In this document: positions 14,967-22,664 of the stretch, one piece after another
Layout of the letters: the number at the start of each line of letters is the position of its first letter
Numbering within the stretch: the stretch's first letter is position 1
Assembly (NCBI RefSeq): GCF_002160755.1
Contig: NZ_NFLE01000013.1
Coordinates: 75,906 to 108,598 of the forward strand
Source of the DNA: Lachnoclostridium sp. An14
GTDB lineage: Bacteria; Bacillota; Clostridia; Lachnospirales; Lachnospiraceae
DNA length: 32,693 nt
Reading direction: 5' to 3'
The notes under the pieces: generated by a model
Database searches by the model: none
What the model was told of the DNA's origin: nothing
What the model saw: the letters and a program-made list of their open reading frames with translations, nothing else
Made by a program: the position numbers and the translations under genes

Positions 14967-16802
14967 ATGAAACAGAATGGGAAAAGACGTCTGCTGCCGT
15001 TGCTCCTGACGGCGGCGGTGACCACGATGTCGGCGGCATCCTGGATGACGGTGTACGGGGCGGAGAATCCGGATCAGGAGATTGTAATTCTCTACACCAA
15101 CGACGTGCACTGCGGCGTGGACGACAACATCGGCTACGCGGGCCTGGCCCTATACGAGAAACAGATGCTGGCGGAAACGCCTTACGTGGCCCTGGTAGAC
15201 GCCGGGGACGCGACCCAAGGTTCTCCCATCGGCACGCTGTCGGAAGGGGAGGACATTGTGGCCATCATGAACCAGGTGGGCTACGACTTTGCCGTTCCTG
15301 GAAATCACGAATTTGACTACGGCATGGAACAGTTTCTGCGGCTGGCGGATCAGCTGGAATGCGGATACTATTCCTGCAACTTTACGGACCTTCGCACCGG
15401 GGAGACGGTGTTTTCTCCCTATAAAATGATGGATTTCGGGGAGACCCAGGTGGCCCTGGTGGGCGCCAGCACCCCGGAGAGCTTTACCAAATCCACCCCC
15501 AAGTATTTCCAGGACGGGGCGGGAAACTACATATACGGATTCTGTGAGGACGCCAGCGGACAGGCCATGTACACCAGGGTGCAGAGCACGGTGGACGAGG
15601 CCAGACAGGCGGGTGCCGACTACGTGATCCTGGTGGGCCATCTGGGCAACGCGGGGATCACGGAGCGCTGGAGCTCCGCGGCGATTGTGGCCAATACCAC
15701 CGGCATCGACGCCGTGATCGACGGCCATTCCCACGAGACGGTGCCCTCCGCCACAGTCAGCAATAAGAACGGCGAGGCCATTCCCATTACCCAGACCGGC
15801 ACCAAGCTGGCCAACATCGGAAAAATGACCATCGGCACCGACGGCTCCATCACCACGGAGCTGGTGTCGGAGGTGAGCGGAGAGGGGATGAACGCCTCCT
15901 ATACCGTTCAGCCGGGAGACAGCCTTTCCCGGATCGCCAAGCGTGAGCTGGGCTCCTATGACCTGTGGAAGGTGATCTACGAGGCCAACCGCGGCCAGGT
16001 GAGCGATCCCAACGTCATCCGTCCCGGCCAGGTGCTGATCATCCCCGGCAGCCAGGGGACAGAGGGAGAAAAGGCGGAAGATCCGGCGACGGCCCAGTTC
16101 ATCGCCCAGATCCAGGCCCGGTTTGAGGAGACGTTAAACACGGTGCTGGCCACCACCAGCGTGGATTTGACGGTCAATGACCCGGAGACGGGGCTGCGCC
16201 GGGTGCGGAGCGGGGAGACGAACCTGGGCGATCTGACGGCGGACGCCTACCGCTACGTGCTGGGAGCCGACATCGGATTCAGCAACGGCGGCGGCATCCG
16301 GGACAACATTGCCGCCGGAAATATCACCTACAACGACACCCTGCGGGTATTCCCCTACGGCAACATGGGCTGCGTGGTGGAGGCCACCGGCCAGCAGATC
16401 AAGGATGCCCTGGAGATGGGCGTGAAGAACTATCCGGAGGAGAGCGGCGGGTTCCAGCACGTGTCCGGCCTGACCTTTACGGTGGATTCCTCCATCCCCA
16501 GCAGCGTGCAGCTGGATGACAAGCGGAATTTCGTAGCCGTGACCGGCCCGTACCGGGTGACGGACATCCTGGTAAACGGCGAGCCCCTGGACGTGAACAA
16601 GACCTACACCGTGGCCTCCCACAACTATATGCTGAAAAACGGCGGCGACGGCATGAATATGTTCATGGGCTGCAACATTCTCCAGGACGAGGTGATGGCG
16701 GATGTGGACATCCTGTCCACCTACGTGCGGGACAACCTGGGCGGAACCGTGGGAGCGGAGTACGCCAACCCCGCTGGCCAGGGACGCATTACCATCAAAT
16801 AA
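14967..16802 (+). CDS. Secreted 5'-nucleotidase with inserted LysM domain
   Basis: Secreted enzyme of 611 residues expected to dephosphorylate nucleotides or related phosphoesters outside the cell. After a signal peptide (cleavage near residue 32) the metallophosphatase domain shows its metal ligands: YTNDVH (44-48), [10 protein letters not shown] (78-87), GNHEFDYG (112-119), VGHLG and DGHSHE (252-257). A LysM domain (residues 311-360; [13 protein letters not shown] ... [12 protein letters not shown]) sits between it and the C-terminal 5'-nucleotidase domain with SNGGGIRD and VFPYGNMG. LysM binds peptidoglycan, so it should anchor the enzyme to the wall; no sortase motif is present. Start at 14967 uses AGGAGG ten bases upstream; the in-frame TTG at 14958 is too close to it. 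Confidence 0.92.
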   Translation: MKQNGKRRLLPLLLTAAVTTMSAASWMTVYGAENPDQEIVILYTNDVHCGVDDNIGYAGLALYEKQMLAETPYVALVDAGDATQGSPIGTLSEGEDIVAIMNQVGYDFAVPGNHEFDYGMEQFLRLADQLECGYYSCNFTDLRTGETVFSPYKMMDFGETQVALVGASTPESFTKSTPKYFQDGAGNYIYGFCEDASGQAMYTRVQSTVDEARQAGADYVILVGHLGNAGITERWSSAAIVANTTGIDAVIDGHSHETVPSATVSNKNGEAIPITQTGTKLANIGKMTIGTDGSITTELVSEVSGEGMNASYTVQPGDSLSRIAKRELGSYDLWKVIYEANRGQVSDPNVIRPGQVLIIPGSQGTEGEKAEDPATAQFIAQIQARFEETLNTVLATTSVDLTVNDPETGLRRVRSGETNLGDLTADAYRYVLGADIGFSNGGGIRDNIAAGNITYNDTLRVFPYGNMGCVVEATGQQIKDALEMGVKNYPEESGGFQHVSGLTFTVDSSIPSSVQLDDKRNFVAVTGPYRVTDILVNGEPLDVNKTYTVASHNYMLKNGGDGMNMFMGCNILQDEVMADVDILSTYVRDNLGGTVGAEYANPAGQGRITIK

Positions 16803-16837
16803 TATGTATATCATCCCATGGGATGGGAGAAAAGCGG

Positions 16838-16863
16838 CAGGGAGAGGCGAATGCCTCTCCCTG
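16838..16863. other. Perfect 11-bp hairpin downstream of the nucleotidase gene
   Basis: CAGGGAGAGGC (16838-16848) pairs perfectly with GCCTCTCCCTG (16853-16863) over a GAAT loop. No T-run follows on the plus strand. It probably helps end or stabilise the nucleotidase mRNA. Confidence 0.55.
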
Positions 16864-16897
16864 AATCTGTGTTCTCTAAACGAAGTTTTTACGACAC

Positions 16898-16925
16898 AAA
16901 AAAAGCTGCCGGAACTCCGACAGCT
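16898..16925 (-). terminator. Terminator of tRNA-Leu(CAG)
   Basis: Read on the minus strand, AGCTGTCGG pairs with CCGGCAGCT over an AGTT loop, ending in seven T (A at 16898-16904 on the plus strand). It lies ten bases beyond the 3' end of the tRNA. Confidence 0.85.
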
Positions 16926-16934
16926 CTTTTCTCG

Positions 16935-17018
16935 TGCAGAAGAAGAGACTTGAACTCTCACGGTATTGCTACCACACGGACCTGAACCGTGCGCGTCTGC
17001 CAATTCCGCCACTTCTGC
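16935..17018 (-). tRNA. tRNA-Leu (anticodon CAG)
   Basis: An 84-base class II tRNA. The acceptor stem GCAGAAG/CTTCTGC is closed, with discriminator A at 16935. The D region contains GGCAGACGC. The anticodon stem CACGG/CCGTG encloses TTCAGGT, giving anticodon CAG (leucine, CUG codons). A long variable arm and the T-loop GTTCAAGTC are present. CCA is not encoded. It has its own promoter and terminator. CTG is the dominant leucine codon in the surrounding genes, so this tRNA should be in high demand. Confidence 0.95.
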
Positions 17019-17059
17019 GAACCGTTCTCGTGAGAACCTGTCTCACAAGCACGTTTGTC

Positions 17060-17088
17060 ATTATAAGGGATAAAAATCCATTTGTCAA
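17060..17088 (-). promoter_or_regulatory. Consensus promoter of tRNA-Leu(CAG)
   Basis: On the minus strand a perfect TTGACA (17088-17083), 17 bases, and a perfect TATAAT (17065-17060). Confidence 0.88.
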
Positions 17089-17153
17089 CCATTTTTTTGA
17101 AAAATTTTGAAAAGATTTGCCAAAAAATTTGGCAGACTTTTGGAAAAAAGGAT

Positions 17154-17181
17154 TGCATTTAAAAATTGCCCGTGATATAAT
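17154..17181 (+). promoter_or_regulatory. Promoter of tRNA-Leu(AAG)
   Basis: TTGCAT (17154-17159), 16 bases, perfect TATAAT (17176-17181), 12 bases before the tRNA 5' end. Confidence 0.75.
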
Positions 17182-17193
17182 ACCATACGTTAA

Positions 17194-17277
17194 GCGGGAG
17201 TGCTGGAATTGGCAGACAGGCAAGACTAAGGATCTTGTGGGTGTATGCTCGTGTGGGTTCAAGTCCCATCTCCCGCA
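17194..17277 (+). tRNA. tRNA-Leu (anticodon AAG)
   Basis: An 84-base class II tRNA. The acceptor stem GCGGGAG/CTCCCGC is closed, with discriminator A at 17277. The anticodon stem CAAGA/TCTTG encloses CTAAGGA, giving anticodon AAG (leucine, CUU and, if A34 becomes inosine, CUC). A long variable arm and T-loop GTTCAAGTC are present. CCA is not encoded. A34 tRNAs other than Arg(ACG) are uncommon in bacteria, although reported in some Firmicutes. It is divergent from tRNA-Leu(CAG). Confidence 0.93.
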
Positions 17278-17284
17278 TAGTACG

Positions 17285-17323
17285 AAGGCGTATCCCCGTT
17301 GAGAGGATGCGCCTTTTGTCTTT
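17285..17323 (+). terminator. Terminator of tRNA-Leu(AAG)
   Basis: AAGGCGTATCC (17285-17295) pairs with GGATGCGCCTT (17305-17315) with one mismatch-tolerant T-G pair, followed by TTTTGTCTTT. Confidence 0.8.
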
Positions 17324-17471
17324 GTCACGGAAACAGGTATCCGCAGCCGCGGGACTATGATTTCCCTGTGACAGCCCCCTTTGGGGCGATGCCGCGGGTG
17401 GAGACAGACCATCCGGCGGACAGAAAAACAAAGGATACGGCAGACAGAGCCGGGAAAAGGAGAGAACAGTT

Positions 17472-18458
17472 ATGACGATCAGAGTTGGAATTTTAGGCTA
17501 TGGAAATCTGGGCCGTGGAGTGGAGTGCGCGTTAAAGCAGAATCCGGACATGGAGCTGGCCGCAGTGTTTACCAGGAGAAACCCGGATTCCGTGAAGATC
17601 CTTACGGAGGGTGTAAAGGTATACCACGCGGACGAGGCGGAGAAGATGGCGGATCAGATTGATGTGATGATCCTCTGCGGCGGAAGCGCCACCGACCTGC
17701 CGGTGCAGACTCCGAAGTTCGCGAAATTATTCAACGTGGTAGACAGCTTTGACACCCACGCAAAGATCCCGGAGCACTTCGCGGCAGTGGACGCGGCGGC
17801 AAAAGAGGGCGGCCACGTGGGCATGATCTCCGTGGGCTGGGATCCCGGTATGTTTTCTTTAAACCGCCTCTACGCCGAGTGCGTGCTGCCGGTGGGGAGC
17901 AACTACACCTTCTGGGGCAAAGGCGTGAGCCAGGGCCATTCTGACGCCATCCGCCGAGTGGAGGGAGTAAAGGACGCCAGACAGTACACCATTCCCGTGG
18001 ACGCCGCCCTGGACGCGGTGAGGAGCGGCAGCAATCCGGAGCTGACCACCAGAGAGAAACACACCAGAGAGTGCTTTGTAGTGGCGGAGGAAGGGGCCGA
18101 CTTAGCCCGCATTGAGCAGGAGATCAAGACCATGCCCAACTACTTTGCCGACTACGACACCACCGTGCACTTCATCAGCGAGGAGGAGCTTTTGAGAGAC
18201 CACGCGGGAATCCCCCACGGCGGTTTCGTGATCCGCAGCGGAAAGACCGGCTGGAACCAGGAGAACACCCACGTGATCGAGTACAGCTTAAAGCTGGATT
18301 CCAACCCGGAGTTTACCTCCAGCATTCTGGTGGCCTACGCCCGGGCGGCATACCGCATGGCAAAAGAGGGCCAGAGCGGCTGCAAGACCGTATTTGACGT
18401 GGCTCCCGCTTACCTGACGGCTAAGAGCGGCGAGGAGTTAAGGAAAGAAATGCTGTAA
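17472..18458 (+). CDS. ddh: meso-Diaminopimelate D-dehydrogenase
   Basis: NADPH-dependent enzyme of 328 residues that aminates tetrahydrodipicolinate directly to meso-diaminopimelate, giving a one-step route to lysine and peptidoglycan precursor. The N-terminal Rossmann motif is GILGYGNLGRG (7-17). Family landmarks follow: MILCGGSATDLP, NVVDSFDTHAKIP, GWDPGMFSLNRL, FWGKGVSQGHSDAIRRV and HGGFVIRSGKTGW. Length is normal. It has GGAGA upstream and stands alone, 194 bases after the tRNA and 103 bases before sufC, which has its own promoter. The 148-base leader contains GCCCC-CTTT-GGGGC (17374-17387) but no recognisable lysine riboswitch. Whether the succinylase or aminotransferase routes also exist cannot be seen here. 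Confidence 0.95.
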   Translation: MTIRVGILGYGNLGRGVECALKQNPDMELAAVFTRRNPDSVKILTEGVKVYHADEAEKMADQIDVMILCGGSATDLPVQTPKFAKLFNVVDSFDTHAKIPEHFAAVDAAAKEGGHVGMISVGWDPGMFSLNRLYAECVLPVGSNYTFWGKGVSQGHSDAIRRVEGVKDARQYTIPVDAALDAVRSGSNPELTTREKHTRECFVVAEEGADLARIEQEIKTMPNYFADYDTTVHFISEEELLRDHAGIPHGGFVIRSGKTGWNQENTHVIEYSLKLDSNPEFTSSILVAYARAAYRMAKEGQSGCKTVFDVAPAYLTAKSGEELRKEML

Positions 18459-18465
18459 AGAGGGC

Positions 18466-18494
18466 TTGCCAGAAACAGGGAAAACGTCTACAAT
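18466..18494 (+). promoter_or_regulatory. Predicted promoter of the SufC/SufB-like pair
   Basis: TTGCCA (18466-18471), 17 bases, TACAAT (18489-18494), starting eight bases after the ddh stop. Confidence 0.65.
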
Positions 18495-18560
18495 AGAGAA
18501 GGCAGAAGAATGCCCCGGAAACGGCGGCAGAAAAGTACATGGAAGTATGGAGGAACAACG

Positions 18561-19298
18561 ATGCTTACATTGGAACACATTTCCTTCGAGGTGCAGGAGG
18601 GGAGCACGGAAAAGGAAATCATTAAGGACTTAAGCCTTACTCTTGATGATAATAAGTTTATTGTCATAACCGGACCCAATGGGGGCGGCAAATCGACGTT
18701 GGCCCGGCTTATTGCCGGCGTGGCAAAGCCTACGTCCGGACGGATTTATTTTGACGGAACGGACATTACCGACGCCAGCATCACGGAGCGCGCCAATATG
18801 GGAATCAGTTTCGCGTTCCAGCAGCCGGTGCGCTTTAAAGGGGTGCAGGTGATCGACCTGCTCCGTCTGGCGGCGAAAAAGACCCTGTCCGTGGCAGATG
18901 CCTGCAAATACCTCTCTGAGGTGGGACTCTGCGCCAAGGACTATATCAACCGCGAGGTGAACGCCAGCCTTTCCGGCGGCGAGCTGAAACGGATAGAGAT
19001 CGCCACCGTGCTGGCAAGGGGGACGAAACTGTCCATCTTTGACGAGCCGGAGGCGGGGATCGACCTGTGGAGTTTCCAGAACCTGATCCAGGTGTTTGAG
19101 AAGATGCGCGGGGAGATCCACGACAGTTCCATCCTGATCATTTCCCACCAGGAGCGGATTTTGAGCATCGCTGACGAGATCGTGGTGATCGCCGACGGCG
19201 AGATCCGCAACCAGGGACCGCGGGAGGAAATCCTGCCGGATCTTTTGGGAACGCCGTCCGCGGTGGACGTGTGCAGAAGTTACGAAGGAGGGAACTAA
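18561..19298 (+). CDS. sufC: SufC-like ATPase of Fe-S cluster assembly
   Basis: ABC-type ATPase of 245 residues working with a SufB/D-like scaffold to build iron-sulfur clusters in the cytoplasm. Walker A is GPNGGGKST near residue 38. The SufC-specific region ISFAFQQPVRFKGV, the signature SLSGGELKR and Walker B LSIFDEPEAGID follow, with the switch His in ISHQERIL. Its partner begins two bases after its stop, and no SufD, SufS or SufU follows, so the unit is a minimal two-gene SUF-like system. ATG at 18561 is chosen because GGAGG lies nine bases upstream; an in-frame extension to 18510 has no binding site and overlaps the promoter region. Confidence 0.92.
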   Translation: MLTLEHISFEVQEGSTEKEIIKDLSLTLDDNKFIVITGPNGGGKSTLARLIAGVAKPTSGRIYFDGTDITDASITERANMGISFAFQQPVRFKGVQVIDLLRLAAKKTLSVADACKYLSEVGLCAKDYINREVNASLSGGELKRIEIATVLARGTKLSIFDEPEAGIDLWSFQNLIQVFEKMRGEIHDSSILIISHQERILSIADEIVVIADGEIRNQGPREEILPDLLGTPSAVDVCRSYEGGN

Positions 19299-19300
19299 GG

Positions 19301-20218
19301 ATGGACCAGATTCAGATGACACTGCTCAGAGAGATTGCCGACCTTCACGGAGTTCCGGAGGGCGCCTACAACATCCGTTCCAACGGAAAGCTGGACAGCC
19401 GCAACACCACGGCCAACATCGACATCGTTTCCAAGGAAAACGGCACCGGCATCGACATCATCATCAAGCCGGGGACGGTTCACGAGAGCGTCCACATCCC
19501 GGTGATTTTAAGTGAGAGCGGCTTAAACGACGTGGTTTACAATGATTTCTACATCGGAGAGAATTCCGACGTGGTGATCGTGGCGGGCTGCGGCATCCAC
19601 AACTGCGGAAACCAGGATTCCGAGCATGACGGCATCCACCGGTTCCACGTAGGCAAAAACGCCAAGGTGAAGTACGTGGAAAAGCACTACGGCGAGGGGG
19701 ATGGAAACGGCAAGCGGATCTTAAACCCGGTGACGGAGGTCCACATGGACGAAGGCAGCTACATGGAGATGGAGATGGTCCAGATCAAGGGCGTGGACTC
19801 TACGGACCGGAAAACGGAGATGGATCTGGCGGCAGGGGCCAAGGTGGTCATCAAGGAGCGCCTGCTGACCCACGGTAGCCAGACGGCAGTGAGCGAGATC
19901 AGCGCCCATTTAAACGGCGAGGGCTCCAGCGCCAACATCATTTCCCGTTCCGTGGCCAAGGATTCTTCCTATCAGAAGTTCGTGTCCCGGCTCTTTGGAA
20001 ACGCGGCCTGCAGCGGCCATTCCGAGTGTGACTCCATCATCATGGGCGACGCCAAGATCCAGGCGGTGCCGGAGATCGTGGCGGAGTGCACCGACGCGGC
20101 CTTAATCCACGAGGCGGCCATCGGAAAGATCGCCGGAGAGCAGATCATAAAGCTGATGACCCTGGGACTGACGGAGGAGGAAGCGGAGGCCCAGATCGTA
20201 AACGGATTCTTGAAATAA
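19301..20218 (+). CDS. SufB/SufD-like Fe-S assembly scaffold
   Basis: Protein of 305 residues, the partner of the SufC-like ATPase. It shows the repetitive beta-helix pattern of the SufB/D core (KPGTVHESVHIPVILSE, GENSDVVIVAGCGIHNCG, GKNAKVKYVEKHYGEG) and the C-terminal family stretch SECDSIIMGDAKIQAVPEI, IHEAAIGKIAGEQIIKLMT and LTEEEAEAQIVNGFL. It is much shorter than SufB (about 470) and lacks its N-terminal extension, resembling the single-scaffold SMS-type or archaeal SufB. Conserved Cys (GCGIHNC, CSGHSEC) could bind cluster. AAGGAGG precedes the ATG by about ten bases. Whether it forms a homodimer in place of SufB-SufD is inference from family knowledge. Confidence 0.9.
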   Translation: MDQIQMTLLREIADLHGVPEGAYNIRSNGKLDSRNTTANIDIVSKENGTGIDIIIKPGTVHESVHIPVILSESGLNDVVYNDFYIGENSDVVIVAGCGIHNCGNQDSEHDGIHRFHVGKNAKVKYVEKHYGEGDGNGKRILNPVTEVHMDEGSYMEMEMVQIKGVDSTDRKTEMDLAAGAKVVIKERLLTHGSQTAVSEISAHLNGEGSSANIISRSVAKDSSYQKFVSRLFGNAACSGHSECDSIIMGDAKIQAVPEIVAECTDAALIHEAAIGKIAGEQIIKLMTLGLTEEEAEAQIVNGFLK

Positions 20219-20225
20219 GCGGCAG

Positions 20226-20262
20226 AAGGAGGATGTTCCCGGAAGGGCGTCCTCCTTGTTTG
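20226..20262 (+). terminator. Terminator-like hairpin after the SufB-like gene
   Basis: AAGGAGGATG (20226-20235) pairs with CGTCCTCCTT (20248-20257), one T-G pair, followed by a short GTTTG. Confidence 0.5.
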
Positions 20263-20294
20263 CATCGCGGGAAGGTTAGGGAAAGGAGGAGCAA

Positions 20295-21446
20295 ATGGAA
20301 CCGATTTATCAGGTGGACAACAGGGAAACCGTAAGGGAACGGTTCGTGATGACGAAACGGATGGTAAGGATTTCCGGCCGTCTGTATAAGCAGGAACGAA
20401 ACAGCGGAATACAGGTGGTTTTGAGGATCATCGCCGTGGGGCTGTTGCTGTTAGCGATGCTGAAAATCGAGATGGCAGTGGTGGAACCTTTGCTTTTTTC
20501 CGGGCAGACGGTTTCGTTTGTGGCCTGGATGCTGTTTTGGGCCGGATTTTTGGGCGCCTGCAGCCTTCCTTCTGTGAGAATACAGCTGGTGCTGCTGCTT
20601 TCCGGCTACTATGGAAAGAAAAAACGGCGGGAAGGAGAGAGGTGGCTGTTTGGCGAGGAGAAATTTGGCACAGGAAAAGAAGGGCAGGACTGGATCAAAT
20701 ACTCCTCCATTCACCGGATCTGGGAGGACAGCGAGGGGCTCTACCTGTTTTTCGGCCCGAGCATAGCACTCTACCTGCGCTGGCGTGGGATTTCCGGGCC
20801 GGACGGGGCCGATGGGTTCCGCCGGTTTTTAAAGGAACGGTGGGAGCGGCCCCGGACGGATGGGCCGGCGGAAGAAGACAGCCCTGCTTTCCAGGAAACA
20901 GTCCGGGAGAGAGAGGACGCGCCCTATGTGATCTGTGAGGTCTGGGACGAGGAGTGGCAGAATGGGCTCTGTGCCATTGTCCGCAGGAGAAACTGGCGGA
21001 TTTGGGCGGCCGTTATGGCCGTGGCCCTGGCCTACGTGGTCTTCCGGGAGCGAGAGATGCTGTTTTCCGGCGACGGTTTGAGCATGGCGGTGGGCTGGGG
21101 GATCGTAGGATGTCTGTGGGCGGTCTGCGCGGTGACGGAGGCGGTGTCCAACAGCAGAAAACGCATTCTGGACACCCTCCGGAAGAACAACAATCCCGGC
21201 ACGGCGGGACAGCACATTACCTACTGGGCCGGCGGGAAGGGGATTTTCTTTAACGGCAACGCGGGAAACGGATGCCTGCCCTACCAGGCGATCCACTCCG
21301 CTAAGGAGACAAAGGAAGGCTTTGTGGTGAGGTTTCGCGGCAACAAAGGCGTCCTTTATATCAGAAAATCCAGCTTTACCCAGGGCGACCCCGCCTGCTT
21401 TCTGTCTTTCCTGCGCGGACAGATGGAGGAGACGAAACGGAAATAG
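20295..21446 (+). CDS. YcxB-like membrane protein with internal duplication
   Basis: Protein of 383 residues, not assigned to a known process. It appears to be two copies of one unit. Copy one (about 20-200) has two membrane segments near 43-60 and 76-95, then IKYSSIHRIWEDSEGLYLFF and a stretch ending in FRRFLKERW. Copy two (about 220-380) has membrane segments IWAAVMAVALAYVV and VGWGIVGCLWAVCAV, then LPYQAIHSAKETKEGFVVRF and a tail ending in FLSFLRGQM. This helix pair plus PH-like domain is typical of the YcxB family; a double version is unusual. The start follows AAAGGAGG. It stands alone between a hairpin at 20226 and the rplS promoter. Confidence 0.72.
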   Translation: MEPIYQVDNRETVRERFVMTKRMVRISGRLYKQERNSGIQVVLRIIAVGLLLLAMLKIEMAVVEPLLFSGQTVSFVAWMLFWAGFLGACSLPSVRIQLVLLLSGYYGKKKRREGERWLFGEEKFGTGKEGQDWIKYSSIHRIWEDSEGLYLFFGPSIALYLRWRGISGPDGADGFRRFLKERWERPRTDGPAEEDSPAFQETVREREDAPYVICEVWDEEWQNGLCAIVRRRNWRIWAAVMAVALAYVVFREREMLFSGDGLSMAVGWGIVGCLWAVCAVTEAVSNSRKRILDTLRKNNNPGTAGQHITYWAGGKGIFFNGNAGNGCLPYQAIHSAKETKEGFVVRFRGNKGVLYIRKSSFTQGDPACFLSFLRGQMEETKRK

Positions 21447-21501
21447 GACGGGAAACAGGAAAAATAAGGGGATAAAAGCAGGAAAAACAGGAAATTTCCC
21501 C

Positions 21502-21530
21502 TTGCAATTTCCCATTCTTTATGATAAACT
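21502..21530 (+). promoter_or_regulatory. Promoter of rplS
   Basis: TTGCAA (21502-21507), 17 bases, TAAACT (21525-21530), about 80 bases before the rplS start. Confidence 0.65.
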
Positions 21531-21551
21531 GTCTCGGTATGAAAAATAAGA

Positions 21552-21592
21552 GATGTTCCTCTGTTACGGAATGGAATGGTATTAAGAACATC
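21552..21592 (+). promoter_or_regulatory. Candidate autoregulatory leader of rplS
   Basis: GATGTTC (21552-21558) pairs perfectly with GAACATC (21586-21592) enclosing 27 bases, within the predicted 5' untranslated RNA and ending 11 bases before the AGGAGG site. L19 leader elements are known in Firmicutes; whether this fits that model is not established here. Confidence 0.4.
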
Positions 21593-21614
21593 GAATAGAT
21601 TCAGGAGGTTCAAA

Positions 21615-21962
21615 ATGAACGATATTATCAAGAACATTGAGGCAGCACAGTTAAAGGAGAGCATCCCGGAGTTCCACGTTGGCGATACCGTAAAGGTATA
21701 CAACAAGATCAAAGAGGGAAACCGTGAGAGAATCCAGGTATTCGAGGGCACCGTGATCAAGAGACAGAACGGCGGCGCCAGAGAGACCTTCACCGTGAGA
21801 AAGAATTCCAACGGCATCGGCGTTGAGAAGACCTGGCCGGTACACTCCCCCTTCGTTGACAACATCGAGGTTGTGAGAAAGGGTAAAGTACGGAGAGCAA
21901 AACTCTACTACTTAAGAGACAGAGTCGGCAAGGCGGCTAAGGTAAAAGAATTAGTAAAATAA
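21615..21962 (+). CDS. rplS: Ribosomal protein L19
   Basis: Large-subunit ribosomal protein of 115 residues located at the interface with the 30S subunit. Family features are clear: [56 protein letters not shown], and a basic C-terminus ([20 protein letters not shown]). Codon use is strongly biased, as expected for a highly expressed gene. AGGAGG lies six bases before the ATG. The preceding leader holds a promoter and a candidate regulatory hairpin; a GNRA-capped hairpin after the stop probably reduces read-through into lepB. Confidence 0.98.
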   Translation: MNDIIKNIEAAQLKESIPEFHVGDTVKVYNKIKEGNRERIQVFEGTVIKRQNGGARETFTVRKNSNGIGVEKTWPVHSPFVDNIEVVRKGKVRRAKLYYLRDRVGKAAKVKELVK

Positions 21963-21977
21963 TGCAGCGGTAAGTGA

Positions 21978-22003
21978 AAAGGGACAATGCAAATTGTCCC
22001 TTT
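21978..22003 (+). terminator. Hairpin between rplS and lepB
   Basis: AAAGGGACAAT (21978-21988) pairs perfectly with ATTGTCCCTTT (21993-22003) with a GCAA tetraloop. The T-run after it is broken (CTTATCATATTT), so it may act as an attenuator that lets some transcripts continue into lepB. Confidence 0.75.
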
Positions 22004-22042
22004 CTTATCATATTTCTATAGGACGGAAACGAGGGAAAGCGA

Positions 22043-22588
22043 GTGGATTTTTATCAGGATGAGGAAAAAAATCTGCTCCGGCGCATCCTGAATTGGGGTG
22101 TCGATATTATTCTTGTGGTAGCTTTTGCCTGGTTTACGGTGTATATGTTCGGAACCGAGGTAAAGATCGCGGGAAATTCCATGGCCCCGGCTCTGGAGAG
22201 CGGGGATGTGGTGCTGATGAACCGCCTGCCAGGCGTCCTGTTTGGCCCTGGCCGGTTTGACCTGGTGGTGTTTGAACGGGAAGATAAAAAGACAAATGTC
22301 AAGCGGGTGATCGGACTGCCGGGAGAGACGGTGCAGATCACCGCCGGCTACGTGTTTATCGACGGCCAGCCTCTGAAGGCGGAGAATGGCCTGAGCCAGG
22401 TATCCCTGGCCGGTCTGGCGGAGCATCCCATTACCCTGGGAAAGGATGAATACTTCCTGCTCGGCGACAACCGGGACAGCAGTGAGGACAGCAGGTTCAT
22501 CAATATCGGAAATGTGAAACGGGAGCAGATTAAGGGAACCGTTTGGATTCGAATATTACCGGTCATCCGATTCGGGCTGACCGGCTGA
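22043..22588 (+). CDS. lepB: Type I signal peptidase
   Basis: Membrane protease of 181 residues that cleaves Sec signal peptides on the outer face. One N-terminal membrane segment (about 16-35) is followed by the catalytic Ser in GNSMAPAL, the substrate-pocket region FDLVVFERE, the catalytic Lys in NVKRVIGLPGE, and LLGDNRDSSEDSR. The length fits Gram-positive SipS-type enzymes. The start is GTG at 22043 with GAGGGAAAGCGA upstream. Its place between rplS and rbgA is the usual Firmicutes order. Confidence 0.96.
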   Translation: MDFYQDEEKNLLRRILNWGVDIILVVAFAWFTVYMFGTEVKIAGNSMAPALESGDVVLMNRLPGVLFGPGRFDLVVFEREDKKTNVKRVIGLPGETVQITAGYVFIDGQPLKAENGLSQVSLAGLAEHPITLGKDEYFLLGDNRDSSEDSRFINIGNVKREQIKGTVWIRILPVIRFGLTG

Positions 22589-22601
22589 CAGATAGAGAAA
22601 A

Positions 22602-22622
22602 GGCCCGTCTGGAAGGCGGGCC
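22602..22622 (+). other. Intercistronic hairpin between lepB and rbgA
   Basis: GGCCCGTCT (22602-22610) pairs with AGGCGGGCC (22614-22622) over a GGA loop; no T-run follows. Probably an mRNA-stability or partial terminator element. Confidence 0.5.
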
Positions 22623-22664
22623 GTATTGGAAACAGAGACAAGGAAACAGCAGATTGGAGGCAGC

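Noticed and set aside
16134-17012. Minus-strand frame of 292 codons
   Set aside because: It begins within tRNA-Leu(CAG) and runs antisense to the nucleotidase; no recognisable features.
17324-17471. Possible lysine riboswitch in the ddh leader
   Set aside because: Only a small GCCCC-GGGGC hairpin is visible; the leader is too short and lacks the multi-helix layout of a lysine riboswitch.
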